The notes under the pieces were generated by a model. The model worked only from the letters and a program-made list of their open reading frames with translations, was not told the origin of the DNA and ran no database searches. Below, one piece after another: positions 53,110 through 63,953 of a stretch of DNA of 64,000 nt (the first letter of the stretch is position 1; each line of letters starts with the position of its first letter). This DNA is from Psilocybe azurescens (lineage: Eukaryota > Basidiomycota > Agaricomycetes > Agaricales > Agrocybaceae). The DNA lies in NCBI GenBank assembly GCA_023853785.1, contig JAJIRX010000570.1, positions 806,001-870,000 of the forward strand, written 5' to 3'. The translations under genes and the position numbers were made by a program.

Positions 53110-54045
53110 ATGGTTGACCAACAAATGACGATCGACACCCTGAAGACAAGGGAACTCTCTCTTAGCAAACCTACGCCCTTCAATGGTGAACGGTTTAAAA
53201 GCAAGAAATTCCTTCAAGAATGTATCCTCTATATGGGGATCAACAAGGACCTCTACGACACCGAACCGAAACAGATTGCGTTCATCCTCTCTTACATGCA
53301 AGAAGGGAACACAGTCGTTTGGAAACAACAATTCATCCAAAACAAACTGAACCTCGACACAGGGGACATTGACTTACCGACATACAAGGAATTTATCAAC
53401 AAATTCCAGAAGGCATTCAAGCCAGAAGAAGAAGACATCGATGCGTTAGACAAATTAAAAACGCTTCGACAAATGAACCTGACTGCCGAACAATTAGTAA
53501 CCAAGTTCAAACTACTGGTTGGAGAAGCGGGATGTCTAACGACTCTGACACTGCCAATGAACTCTTGATTGAAATGTTCAAGACAGTGCTAAACCCGGCG
53601 CTAGTGCAGAAGATTATCCAGTCCGAGAAGAGGCCCACCAAAATCGAAGAATGGTACGACAAAGCCATGTCTTTCAATAGGAGCTATCGACTTGCTATGT
53701 CAATAAGAGGCCCGTCTCAATCAAACGCGCGATTCATCCCCAGATCCGGCGCCAAAAAGGGACCCCTTCACAATGGATGTCGATGTCATGACCACCGAAG
53801 AATGAACAAGCCTTATGAAAAAGGGGGCTTGTTTCAGATGCAAACAACCAGGACATCTCGCTGTAGATTGTCCTCAGAAGAAGAAAAACAATCCTTTCAT
53901 CTTGAAGAAGGAATTACCAAAGAAGAAATGGACAGCAAAGGACCTTCATGCCCATATCCGGGAGTTGAACATGGAGGAGAGAGAGGAACTGGCGAGCTTG
54001 GCAATGGGAGACCAGGAGGAGGACACCAATACTGAGGATTTTTAA
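53110..54045 (+). pseudogene. Gypsy1 Gag
   Basis: MVDQQMTIDTLKTRELSLSK starts the longest frame; FNGERFKSKKFLQECILYMG, IAFILSYMQEGNTVVWKQQF and FINKFQKAFKPEEEDIDALD form the capsid region and align with Gypsy2 Gag. Frames change at about 53530 and 53800. The nucleocapsid has one CCHC knuckle CFRCKQPGHLAVDC, followed by a basic stretch and KDLHAHIRELNMEEREEL, ending at 54045. An upstream Ser/Glu/Pro-rich stretch (52990-53100) with a repeated TCTGAAACC may belong to the same ORF. The role is particle assembly and RNA packaging. Confidence 0.88.
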
Positions 54046-54184
54046 AATGGAGAACCGAATCGACGTCGGTCTCTCCACAATTAGGCATCTATTCTGTATT
54101 TATGGCTATGCTCGAGAATAAATCTATGCATTTACCGATTTCTTTCTCTGCCATAAAAACGGAAAGCCACAAATCGTCGAAACC

Positions 54185-55584
54185 TCGGGTCTAGTAGACT
54201 CTGGAGCTGGTGGAAAATTCATTGACCAAAACTACGGCTAGGAAACTAGGACTTGAACAAAAGACCTTGAAGAGAAACCTCACGGTATACAACGTGGACG
54301 GAACCCTCAACAAGAAAGGAACAATCTCTACCTTTGTAGAACTCAATCTTACCATCGGGAATAGAACAAACAAGGAAATTCTATTTGTCTCTGGACTAGG
54401 ACGACAAAAGATTATTCTAGGTCTACCTTGGCTTCAAAAACGAAACCCCAACATCGATTGGGAAACTGGAAAAGTCAAATGGAGGGTTTCCAAATCTATC
54501 CGCACTACCACTATGGAAGAAAAACTGGAAGAAACTGAACCAATAACGAACACCACGGACGCCTACCGAAGACTTCAACGCTTTGGTAATAGATTTTATC
54601 AAAGCAAAAGACTCCGAAGAAATGGACCAGGCATGGATCAGCGAAAACTACGGGCTTCACAAACTCTGGCAATGGAACACGAAAACAGAACACCCGCTAA
54701 ACCACTGGAAGAACTTATTCCCCCGGACCTCCACGACTACCTTGGACTTTTCGACAAAAAGGCAGTAGATCGATTTCCCATTTCAAGACCTTGGGACCAC
54801 AAAATCGAATTAAAGCCTGGATTCAAACCAAAACCATGCAAAGTCTACAGTCTCACCCCAGAAGAACAAATCGAACAGGACAAATTTCTTAAAGAAATGT
54901 TGGACAAAGGATACATCGTCAAATCGGAATCGGACATCGCATTGCCTTTTTTTCTTTGTAGCCAAGAAAGACGGAAAACTGCGACCTTGTCAAGACTATC
55001 GATATCTAAACGAATGGACAATAAAGAATGCCTACCCTTTACAACGGATCCCTGATCTACTGGACAAACTTAAAGGAGCAAAATTCTTTACCAAGTTAGA
55101 CATTAGACAAGGATACAATAATGTCCACATTCAAAAGGAAGATCAACAGAAAGCCGCCTTCAAAACAAATCGAGGACTCTTTGAACCCACGGTTATGTTC
55201 TTCGGATTATGCAATTCCCTGGCCACTTTTCAATCCATGATGGATTTGCTGTTTGAAGGCGAAATATCTGGAGGGTTCGTGATTATCTACGTGGACGACA
55301 TCCTAATCTTTGCTGAAAATCAAGAAGATTTGGCAAAATACAAACAGATTGTCCTACAAAGACTAAAGGATAACGACCTGTACCTCAAGCCAGAGAAATG
55401 CGTCTTCAGACAACGAAAAGTCAAATACCTGGGAATGATAATCGAAGAAGGAAAAATCTCCATGGACCAATCGAAACTTAAAGGAATCCGAGACTGGCCT
55501 GCGCCTACCACAGTCAAGCAAGTCAGAGGATTCCTGGGATTTGAAATTTCTACCGAAAATTCATCAGGAAGTTCTCTACAGTAG
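54185..55584 (+). pseudogene. Gypsy1 protease and reverse transcriptase
   Basis: The protease site DSGAGGKFIDQNY at 54196-54234 ends in a TAG one frame away from the continuation (TARKLGLEQKTLKRN, VYNVDGTLNKKGTIS, IILGLPWLQKRNPNIDWETG). RT: LHDYLGLFDKKAVDRFP, HKIELKPGFKPKPCKVY, a frameshift in the T7 run at 54945-54951 (which breaks the FFVAKKDGKLRP motif), then AKFFTKLDIRQGYNN (motif A), FFGLCNSLATFQSMMD (motif B) and IIYVDDILIFAEN (motif C, catalytic Asp pair intact). The last 129-codon frame ends at 55584 with another shift. Confidence 0.93.
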
Positions 55585-55592
55585 CGCAACCC

Positions 55593-57683
55593 TTGAACGA
55601 TCTCCTAAAGAAGGACAAGAAATTTGAATGGATGGACGCAGCTCAACGAGTGTTTGATGAACTGAAACAACAATTCACGGAAGAACCGGTTCTCTCAATG
55701 CCAGACCTGAGCAAACCATTTCAGATCGAATGCGACGCCTCTAAATATGCATCTGCAGCCATTCTGACTCAACTTGATGGAAATGGTGAAAGACACCCAT
55801 GCGCATTTATTTCGAAAACCTTTTCCGCGAACAGAAAGGAACTACGAAATCTACGATTGAGAACTTCTGGCAATTGTATGGGCATTACAGGAATGGAGAC
55901 ACTACATTCAAGGATCCGAACACACGATGATCATTCATTCTGACCACAAGAACCTGACCTACTTCAGAAGCCCGAGAAATCTGAACAGACGGCAAGCTCG
56001 ATGGTCATTATTCCTATCTGAATTCAATCTGAAACTAATCCACATGCCCGGAATGAAAATGATTCAATATGACACTTTATCAAGAAGACCAGATTTTATT
56101 CCAGACGAAGACCACAATAATGAAGATGTGACTCTACTACCGGAGGAACTCTTCGTCAATCTAATCGACACCGAACTACAACAGAAAATCATTGATTCAG
56201 AAGAATTCGACACAGATATTGCGGAAATCCTGAAAGCTCTACTGCAAGGAGGACCACCAAACTTATGAACCGACCTCGACGACTGGAGAACGGAGGAATT
56301 CAACGGGAAAAACATCATTTTTATAAAGACAAAACATATATACCGAAGAACCAAAACCTCCACGCCAACAAGTGGTAAAATCCCTCCACAATCTACCATT
56401 GGCAGGACACCCCGGAGAACTTGAAACCTACAATGCAGTAAAAGCACATTACTGGTGGCCAGGGCTACGATCCTTCGTAAAACAATACATCAAAGGCTGC
56501 GGAATCTGTCAACAATTCAAAATTAACAGAAACCCTTCTCATCCATCTTTCATGCCAATCGCCGGACCAACTTCTATGCGACCATTTGCAAACTGTTCAA
56601 TGGACTTTCTAACTGATTTACCACCGGTTAAGAACAGTGCAGGACAGATCTTAGACGCGATCATGGTCGTGGTAGACCATGGGCTTACTAAGGGGGTGAT
56701 TTTAATACCTTGCCGAAAGAAAGGGGAAACCAGGAGAGGCACTTGACGTAGAAGGAGCAGCTCAACTCTTACTCGACAACCTCTTCAAACAATTTGGACT
56801 CCCAGATAGCATCATCTCAGACCGAGATCCCCTATTCACCGCAAAAGTCTTTCAAGAACTCATGAAACTCTTGGGAATCAAGTCCAAATTAACCACGGCT
56901 TATCATCCAATAGGAGACGGAACCACTGAACGATTCAACCAAGAAATAGAAGCCTACCTATCCATCTATTGTTCGTCACACCCAAACGACTGGAACAAGT
57001 CAATTGGAACATTGGAATTCACTCACAACAACAGGAAACACTCCGAAAGAGCCAAAACCCCATTCGAACTTACCTTAGGTTCATCTCCATTGGCCATTCC
57101 ACTTGCATTCGAGAACACCAAAGCCCCATCAGTGGAAGAAAAGGTCAAACACCTTCTAAAAGATCGAGAAGAAGCGTTAGCCACCCACGAACTTGCAAGA
57201 CAAAGAATAGCCGAACAACAAAAATCGACCTTCAAACCGTTCAAGAAAGGAGCGAAAGTTTGGCTAGACTCTCGCAACATCTCCACTAGGTACCATTCAA
57301 AGATGAAACTGAAACGAGAGGGCCTGTTCACGATCACAGAAGTCTTGGGACCTCTCACATACAAACTCGAAATACCCAAGATATGGAAGATCCACGACGT
57401 CTTCCACGCCACTCTACTCATGCCATACAAAGAGACAGAAACATACGGACTGAACTTCCCTAGACCACCACCCGAGATCAAAAATCAGGAAGAACACTGG
57501 GAAGTCAAAACTATTTTGAATCACAGAAAGACTGGACAAAAACCCAAGAAAGGAAAGCGAAAATATCAATACCTCGTCAAATGGACCGGATTCCCTATCT
57601 CAGAAGCAACGTGGGAAAAAGATGACGTGTTCGACGACGACAGCGAGATTCTTCAAGAGTACCACCAATTACACAAACTCTGA
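55593..57683 (+). pseudogene. Gypsy1 RNase H, integrase and chromodomain
   Basis: RNase [57 protein letters not shown]. Integrase: AGHPGELETYNAVKAHYWWP plus CGICQQFK (HHCC), NCSMDFLTDLPPV (first Asp), LPDSIISDRDPLF (second Asp), TAYHPIGDGTTERFNQEIE (catalytic Glu). The final 273-codon frame (56862-57683) is intact and runs through the GPY/F-like module (KLKREGLFTITEVLGPLTYK) into a chromodomain: EEHWEVKTILNHRKTGQ, YQYLVKWTGFPISEATWE. Frameshifts lie at about 55840, 56260-56370 and 56735. Confidence 0.94.
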
Positions 57684-57701
57684 TTCATCCCTACCATCCT
57701 G

Positions 57702-58027
57702 ATGCCTCACTTTCTCCAACGCATCGCCTCTTCCTTCACTCGAAACTCTGAAACAAACCAACTCGAAACTCCCATCTTTGATACCCCTTTGACTGATCAG
57801 ACTGTAGAAGAGCTTGAGATGCTGCAAAAGAAATTCTCATCAAATACAACAAAACGATCGATCAGAAAGAGACGGCAAACCAGAACTATTGCCCGGCTGC
57901 TGCTAAACTTGCCCACCACCAAGCCAGATCTCTACGCCTCAAACTAAATCAAGTTGAACGAGAGCTCTATCAACGCCTTCCACTAATTGCCAAGGTAGTT
58001 AAAAAGGCCAAGTCGTTCTATCTCTAA
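57702..58027 (+). pseudogene. Gypsy1 ORF3: small coiled-coil-like protein
   Basis: Starts MPHFLQRIASSFTRNSET 18 bp after the pol stop. One frameshift at about 57825 divides it; the downstream frame reads IKYNKTIDQKETANQNY, then SLRLKLNQVERELYQRL and ends VVKKAKSFYL. Length about 108 residues. It aligns with Gypsy2 ORF3 in position, length, Leu/Lys/Glu pattern and terminal KVKSLHF/KAKSFYL. A post-pol coiled-coil protein is not a standard chromovirus component. Function unknown; an assembly or nucleic-acid chaperone role is only a guess. Confidence 0.7.
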
Positions 58028-58058
58028 ACCATACCCCCAACTACCCAAACAACGCAAC

Positions 58059-58932
58059 ATGTCTTTTATCAATACTCCTGCCGCTTCTTCCTCTTCTACC
58101 CCTGCCAACTCATGCCCGTGAGGCAAACTACCTGCCGTACCTCGCTATGCTCAAACACTGTCAACCTTCAAAGCCCTAGACCTCTTCACCCGATGACGAG
58201 ACGGCTCAGAAAATCTGCTCGTACTTTGAAGACCCAGACACTATTCTTGCCATCGATGAACTGGCAAAGGTCTCCAGAGCCCACCAACAAGAAGAACGAG
58301 AAATCCGTCTTGCCAGGCTCTGATCTCGTACTCGAAAAACAATGGCAACTGTTCTGCTGGATCAACTTCAATCGTGGGGACTAGAAAGAGAACTTTACGA
58401 CGTGTTGAGAAAACATCATCGCGAATCACCCACAACGTGAAAACCGTCCGTATTTCCTCTCACTAGTCACCCTCTTCAGAACACCGTCCCTTCTTGTCCT
58501 CTTCCTGCCCACCCTCCTGCCTATCGTCGAGCAGTACGATTTTCACCAGTCATTGACAATTCACCACAGATTTTGCCTCCTGCCTCCACTCCCTCAAGAT
58601 CTCCCATCCCTACGCCTCCACCTCAACGATCTCCAAAGAAAACGATTTGCCAATGAAGCTCGTCCAACACTTCGTCAACTACAACAAATCGCTCAACAAG
58701 CACAACGTCGGTCACCTGCTACCAATGCGGAGAGCCTGGGCACATTCGCCCCAAATGCCCCAAGTTCAAATGCATCTACTGTTACCGATATGCACCTGGA
58801 CATTCTTTCCGAGACTGTAGCTATAACCCCGAGAACGAGCAACACATTGACCCCTATTATGGAGGAGTTGACAAGGATCTTCTCGACAATGCTGGAATCG
58901 TGAACACCACAGGCGAACCATACGGAAACTAA
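58059..58932 (+). pseudogene. Gypsy1 ORF4: protein with two zinc knuckles
   Basis: Starts MSFINTPAASSSSTPAN, has an acidic/charged middle (ICSYFEDPDTILAIDEL, HQQEEREIRLARL, WGLERELYDVLRKHH), a Pro/Ser-rich linker (SPIPTPPPQRSPKK), then CYQCGEPGHIRPKC (CX2CX4HX4C, from 58717) and CIYCYRYAPGHSFRDC (CX2CX6HX4C, from about 58771), ending GIVNTTGEPYGN at 58932, 62 bp before the 3' LTR. Frame breaks occur at about 58110, 58322, 58437 and 58653. The knuckle spacings and the GEPY end are shared with Gypsy2 ORF4, which argues for past selection on the protein. Confidence 0.72.
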
Positions 58933-58994
58933 CGAGCTCGAAGAAATAATGGACTTCACTCCTTCTGAGGCATAAGGAGTGTAGTACGGGGTAA

Positions 58995-59414
58995 TGTTAC
59001 AACTTACGACAAGTCTTTTTTCTTTTCTTGTCCATCATATCTCTGATGGACATTTCACTTCTATCTTTTATGATACATCTTTTGATGAACGTTTGATCTG
59101 TTTCCTTTATTCTTATATACATCTGCTGATGAACATTTGGTCTTGTTTCACTTCTATCTTTTATGATACATCCTTTGATGAACGCTTGATCTGTTTCCTC
59201 TATTCTTATATACATCTGCTGATGAACACTTAGTCTCGTTTCAACTTGCTGTACAGTTCATAGTATTTATACCAGGGAGGATCTACTGTATTCTTTAGCT
59301 AGTTCTTGAGAATCCAACCTGCTTAACCTATTCAACTTGAACTTGAACTTGTTCTTGTAAACGATTGGTGGTTAGATTACGCACACTGTGTGATTCTAAC
59401 TTGAGATCGTAACA
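58995..59414 (+). repeat. Gypsy1 3' LTR
   Basis: 420 bp, TGTTACAAC to GATCGTAACA. It lacks 21 bp of the U3 pyrimidine tract compared with the 5' LTR and is otherwise nearly identical. Confidence 0.95.
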
Positions 59415-59419
59415 GCTGT

Positions 59420-60660
59420 CGTCTCCATTCTCATTGTTGTCGCCTTTTTACACATTGTCTGTGTTGTTGTTGTACCCATTGCTGTCGTCCGCATCGTTGT
59501 CATTGTCATAGCCACTGTTGTTGTACGTGTCTGTACCTGTTGCTGTCGCAGCCGCTGTACCCGTCCTCATCATTGTTGCAGCCACCGTCCCCATCCTCAT
59601 TGTTGTCACAGCTGCCGTCCCCATCCTTGTCATTGTTGCAGCTGTTGGCCCCGTCCCTGTCCTCATCCTCGTCCCCGTTGTACCTGTCGCTGTTGCAGCC
59701 GCTGTCCCTGTCCTCATGGCTGTTGCAGCCACTGTCCCTGTCCTCGTGGCTGTTGCAGCCGTCGTCCCCATCCCGGTCCCTGTCCTTGTTGCCATCTTCT
59801 GTCCTCGCTGTCCTCGTACCCGTCTGTACCCATTGCTGTCATCCTCATCGCCATCGCTGCCGCTGTCCTCATCCTTGTTGTAGCCACCCTCACCCTTGCC
59901 CTCGTCCTTGTCTGGGTCGTCCTCACCTATGTCCGGGTTCTCGCCTACATCCTTGTCCGGGTCCTTGTTGTCACGTTCACAGTCGTCCTCGTCTGGGTCC
60001 TCGTTGTTGCTGTTGTTGGCGTGGCCATCGCAGTTGTTGTCATCCTCTGTCACGTCGGGTTGGCTGTCACCTGGCTCCGACCGATGAGGTGGTGGTGGTG
60101 GTAGTTGGAAGAAAGGGTGGGGTCTGATGGACGTATTCATTTGATTGTTGTTGTTCCGATCAGCCGATGCCAGGCATGCGTGTGCATCACATGTGCCTGT
60201 GAAATTTCACCCCGCAGACTGAACAAAATACAAAAATGTATCCATAGGGAGGCTTTGCTCACATTGTTTCATTTAATTGTTATTTCATAGAGTTTATTTC
60301 CATTGATTTTACTCCTTTATTTTTTACAATTAATATTAATAACTAATGATCATACTTCAGATATTGTGTTAATTATTGCATCCAGTGGACTCCAGTGGAT
60401 TCAACTGGACTGTGCTAATAAATATAGTATTTGTTGTTGTTCAGTGAATATTTAAGCCCCAGTCCAGTGGACTCCAGTGGACTCCAGTGGACTTGACTGG
60501 ACTCATAATCCACTGGGCTGAGACTGGGCTGAAAATTTGGCAGGAGTCCAGTGCAAGTCCAGTTCCAGTCCAGTGGACTAGACAATCTGTCAGCCAGTTT
60601 GGCTGGACAGAAAGTCCACTGGAGTCCACTGGAGTCCATATGGATTGTGTGGGGAAAGGA
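59420..60660. repeat. Y4 right half: GTC/GAC minisatellite, PPPPP block and subterminal repeats
   Basis: 59420-60060 is a GTCCTC/GTTGCAGCC-type minisatellite. 60070-60120 codes in one minus frame for FFQLPPPPPHRSEPGDSQ, nearly the same as FFRLPPPPPRRSEPGDSQ in Y2, and in another frame for a His run. 60370-60640 is rich in TCCAGTGGA palindromes. The 230-codon minus ORF (60140-59448) is therefore probably repeat-derived. Confidence 0.7.
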
Positions 60661-60668
60661 AAGACCTC

Positions 60669-62280
60669 GCAGTAGTGCTATGTAGCCCCAGTAGAACTGG
60701 TAGCTGGATTGCATGTCCCCCTTTGCTGTAGCACCTGGTAGTCACATGTGACAGCTACTGTAGGCCCAGTAGCACCAGTAGATTCTGTGTGTGACTACAT
60801 AGCCCCAGTAACTGTCATATGTCACTATATAGCTTTGGTAGCCATCACATATAACTACTAAAATACTGTGGGTGGCTACATATCTGCCACTTATGTCTAT
60901 ATATATCTGCAGTATTTACACTGTCCCACAGATACTGGTCATTACTTCCTAGTTTTATCAGAAATTTTCCAAGTTGGTCCCAATTGAAATCTAGTCAGAA
61001 TTGCTCAGAATATACATACTCAGTTCACAAGAGAATGCTAATACATTAAAGTCACATGATAAAATACACTCAACAGGAATTGAACCAACAGCTTTACACA
61101 TAATAATTCCACACATGCTCTACCAAATGCACCATCACTGCTTGTGCTATCCACCACATTTAATGAATTATATACCCTTATTTTCAACACCAATAATATA
61201 TCCTGGCACTTCCTCTCAAGCTATACCCACATATTATATGTCAAAATAATCAGAAAATTGAGGGCAATGTGTCTGCAATTAAATCATCATGTGAATATTA
61301 GATCAGTATATTTTCTGCTTGGTACATGTGGGGTAGTGTAAAACCTTCTTCAAACTGGCCAATAATTTATCATGGTTATATCTTATAGTTTGTAACTAAC
61401 TTTTTTTTCAGACCAACCTTCTTAGATGTGCCTTAAATCATGGTTCTCTCTGCCTGCTGTGTAGGCCTTTATGGGCAATGGCTGCTCATGAATTGGGTGG
61501 ACTGAGAACAGTGAAGAATGGTTTATAAAGCATATTGAGTATATTTGCAGAGGTCTTTCCAACCTCTGACAGCAGAGGGGTGGAAATCAAAGCTTTCAGT
61601 TAACCCTTTCTACAGAAGTTGAAGAAAAATGTGTTCAACAAGGCAGAGGAGTTCATTATCTGTCAATTTTGTACACAGGATGCTGCCTTCTATTCTTGTT
61701 GACTGGGCCTGTGCATGTCATATGAGGACTTTCACTTGACAATGATTCAATATCATTATACTTGTTTTAGTCTCACCCTATTGTACCACAGTATGTATAT
61801 ACATTTCCATCATGACTCCAATCTTTTTTACATTGTATCTATAACTTTTCAAAGCCATATATTTCTTGCTCTTGTTTCTTATTAAATTGTGTGTGTCATG
61901 TGTGAAATTTTGGTTGAACTATTCTTTGAGGTAGGTATGAATAATTTGAAATAAGATTAAGTAAGATTTAATTGAAAGTAAGAAACTATCACTATGTAAC
62001 CCTACTAAGCTGAAATTGTTTATTGCATAATCTATGTAGCCTATACAACACTCATGTGGAAATACTGTGTATTGGTAGCATAGACTATGAGTTATATAGG
62101 GTTGGTAGCATTGACTAGAGTCTACATAGAGCTACAGGAGCTATGTAGCTCTGAGTGTGAGCTACTGAGTACTTAGTGGACCTGTGCAAGAGCTACTGGG
62201 CTCTATGTAGATGTGCATCAGGACTACTGAGTGCTACTGGAGCTACTGGAGCTACTGCAAAGGCCAATTTCTACCAGTGC
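60669..62280. mobile_element. Element V2 with CTACTGG-type subterminal repeats and a Z-like insert
   Basis: The left part (60669-60930) and right part (62090-62275) are filled with GTAGCTCCAGTAG / CTACTGGAGCTAC motifs. The right end is GGAGCTACTGCAAAGG, the left is cut by Y4. 60960-61345 is a reverse-oriented Z relative, with the end GGTACATGTGGGGTAGTGTAAAACC and an interior about 75-80% similar to 27720-27990, including the tRNA-like B box GGTTCAATTCC (reverse, 61076-61086). 61346-62090 is AT-rich and without a gene. Confidence 0.6.
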
Positions 62281-62529
62281 TATATAGCTTAAGTGACATT
62301 CTACTGGGCATTTTTTCTTTTTCCTGATGTGATTGACAAGTAAATCCAATGTTTATTGATTACAATCATCTACTTGTCGTCCATCATTCGGTAACCTATG
62401 CTGCAAGTTTGTACTTCCAGAATATACCATTTAGCGTTTTCCCCTGACCGCCATTTCTGGAGCCTACATCTTTCTAATTCTTGCTATTCTCTTCCAATGC
62501 ATGCCTTACAAAAACAAGCCACCCCGGTA
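62281..62529. other. Spacer right of V2
   Basis: No feature recognised. Confidence 0.35.
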
Positions 62530-63010
62530 GACAACAATGTACCACCCACACTCCTGCCTTTCTTCCTAAACATCCTTTGTCCCCCTCAGGCCTTCCTCCC
62601 CATTATCCTCTTCCCCTCTTCCAATGAAAATATCTACCAGAGCCAGCTGCAGGTGCGACGTCTGATGTGGAGCAGCAGCCAGGCTCCTGCTGCTCCCAGG
62701 CAGGCCCTGCATGACATGATAGATGAACCATAAGTTGCGCGATGGTGAGCTCTCCCTCATGCCTGGCGCCCGACTGTGTCGTCGTGCAGATGTTGTCCAG
62801 CATTCGATTGCATGGCGCAGGGTACGTGTAATATCTTGGCAACAAAGCTCCCACTGCAACTGAACCACCGGCACTCGAATTCGACATGAGAGACACAAAA
62901 AATTGGAAATCACTGGGAGTGCAACCCCAGGGGCAAAGGGAAATAGCCATTGCAGGGGCGTGCAAGATGGGCGTGCGGGCGTGCTTATTCCGGTCTCCAT
63001 ATATCGTGTA
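62530..63010 (-). pseudogene. Inverted paralogue of the 7662-8249 host gene
   Basis: The minus strand aligns with 7790-8180: CRIRVPVVQLQWELC, then WTTSARRHSRAPGMRE and, in another frame, ELTIAQLMVHLSCHAGPAWEQQEPGCCS, followed by a purine-rich 3' part (GAAGAGGGGAAGAGGATAATG). Frameshifts separate the conserved blocks, as in the left copy. The shared blocks define a fungal family of unknown function. The upstream piece CPWGCTPSDFQFFVSL has no counterpart on the left. Confidence 0.6.
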
Positions 63011-63320
63011 CTGGTGCATTTAAAAGACCTTTGGGGGTGTAACCATGGTTCCTTAGTCGTAATTATCTTGCTAGCAATGAGTAGTCACGCGAGTGAATGT
63101 TTTTTTAATCAAGTTGGCTGTATAGAGTGACAGAGTAACACGTGACATTTACCTTGTAATATGTTTGACCCATGTTTAACCTACTAAACAACCTGCAGGA
63201 TACCCTTTGCACATTTAAATGTAATGAACCACTGCTTAATATATATATATAAGACTATCTAAATACAAATATAGATTAATTTTCTTATTTTACTGAGGTC
63301 AAAACAAGGTAAGTACCGAA
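63011..63320. other. Spacer with possible promoter
   Basis: AT-rich, with (TA)n at 63239-63250. No ORF accepted. It may be upstream DNA of the spliced gene that follows. Confidence 0.35.
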
Positions 63321-63330
63321 GGGAGAACAT

Positions 63331-63953
63331 GAGTCGCAATAAGCCATCGATATCGTCTAATCAAGGTAAAAACTCTGAGTAAACAGGCACTTAACGACTT
63401 GGTAAATATTATTGTAAGTATACTAACCTTTATATAGCCATATCACCTTTAAATATCACCTACACACAAGTGTGACATATGCACACCCCAGTGCACGCCC
63501 CAGCATGCCCCACACGCCCCAGTGCACGCCCCACTCACGCCCCCCATGCAGTGCATGCCCCATTTGCAATCCCCATGCACGCCCCCGGCATGCCCCTACA
63601 CGCCCTTCCACGTCCTGCACGCCTCGCCTCTCGGCAGCAACATCTATGCCGCCAAAACCTTTCACAATGCTTATGATGCTTTCCAGACTCTTGGAATGCG
63701 CAGTCTGTATGTCAAGTTGGTAAGCTTTCATGATCTCATTCTTGTGTATATTATAATGACAGACCGTATATCTATATTTATCAGGATTGAAGTCCCAGTT
63801 GACTGGCATACATTCTATACATATAATACAATCTTACCGATCTCCTGGATGTCATTTTGTCTGTCAGTTCAGCTTCCGGTGCAAAGCTCACATACCTGTA
63901 GTCTATATGATGCTCAGTTTCATCACTGGCAAACTTGTCCGTCGGTCGGTTGA
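63331..63953 (+). CDS. Unrecognised spliced gene fragment
   Basis: A possible first exon starts at ATG 63331 (MSRNKPSISSNQG) before a GTAAAAAC donor at about 63366. A likely internal exon follows the CGGCAG at 63634: NIYAAKTFHNAYDAFQTLGM then RSLYVKL, with donor GTAAGC at 63720 and acceptor ACAG near 63763, continuing DRISIFIRIEVPVDWHTFYT. Between them lies a CCCCAGTGCACG minisatellite (63485-63610) that is probably intronic. Family not recognised. Confidence 0.35.
63485..63612. repeat. CACGCCCC minisatellite
   Basis: Irregular tandem of CCCCAGTGCACGC / CCCATGCACGC units, about 12-15 bp, giving His/Pro/Ala-rich ORFs in all frames. Confidence 0.75.

Larger units (their letters stand above)
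52417..59414 (+). mobile_element. Gypsy1: young chromodomain Ty3/Gypsy retrotransposon
   Basis: LTRs 52417-52856 and 58995-59414, TSD GCTGT (52412-52416 and 59415-59419). Order: self-priming PBS, Gag, protease, RT, RNase H, integrase, chromodomain, ORF3, ORF4, ACGGGGTAA tract, LTR. The LTRs differ by three substitutions, one 1-bp indel and a 21-bp pyrimidine-tract indel by eye, so the insertion is recent; yet the coding region carries several frameshifts. It is a close relative of Gypsy2 and of the solo LTR at 10869. Confidence 0.96.
51877..60668. mobile_element. Element Y4, interrupted by Gypsy1
   Basis: Left end CAGTACTTTACCATCCCCCAC, right end GTGGGGAAAGGAAAGACCTC, the same two different termini as Y2 but in opposite order. 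The interior has GTCCA-type subterminal repeats, a GTC/GAC minisatellite, the PPPPP/HHHH-coding block (60070-60120) and the AT-rich inner flank. Gypsy1 sits in the minisatellite with TSD GCTGT. Without Gypsy1 it is about 1.79 kb. Confidence 0.85.

Noticed and set aside
58553..58903. 116-codon ORF starting MTIHHRFCLLPPLPQ in Gypsy1 as the ORF4 product
   Set aside because: Its frame is not the one encoding the conserved zinc knuckles; only the knuckle frame matches Gypsy2.
60669..60930. Independent gene in the GTAGC-rich region
   Set aside because: Short palindromic repeats dominate and frames are closed; it is the end of a DNA element.
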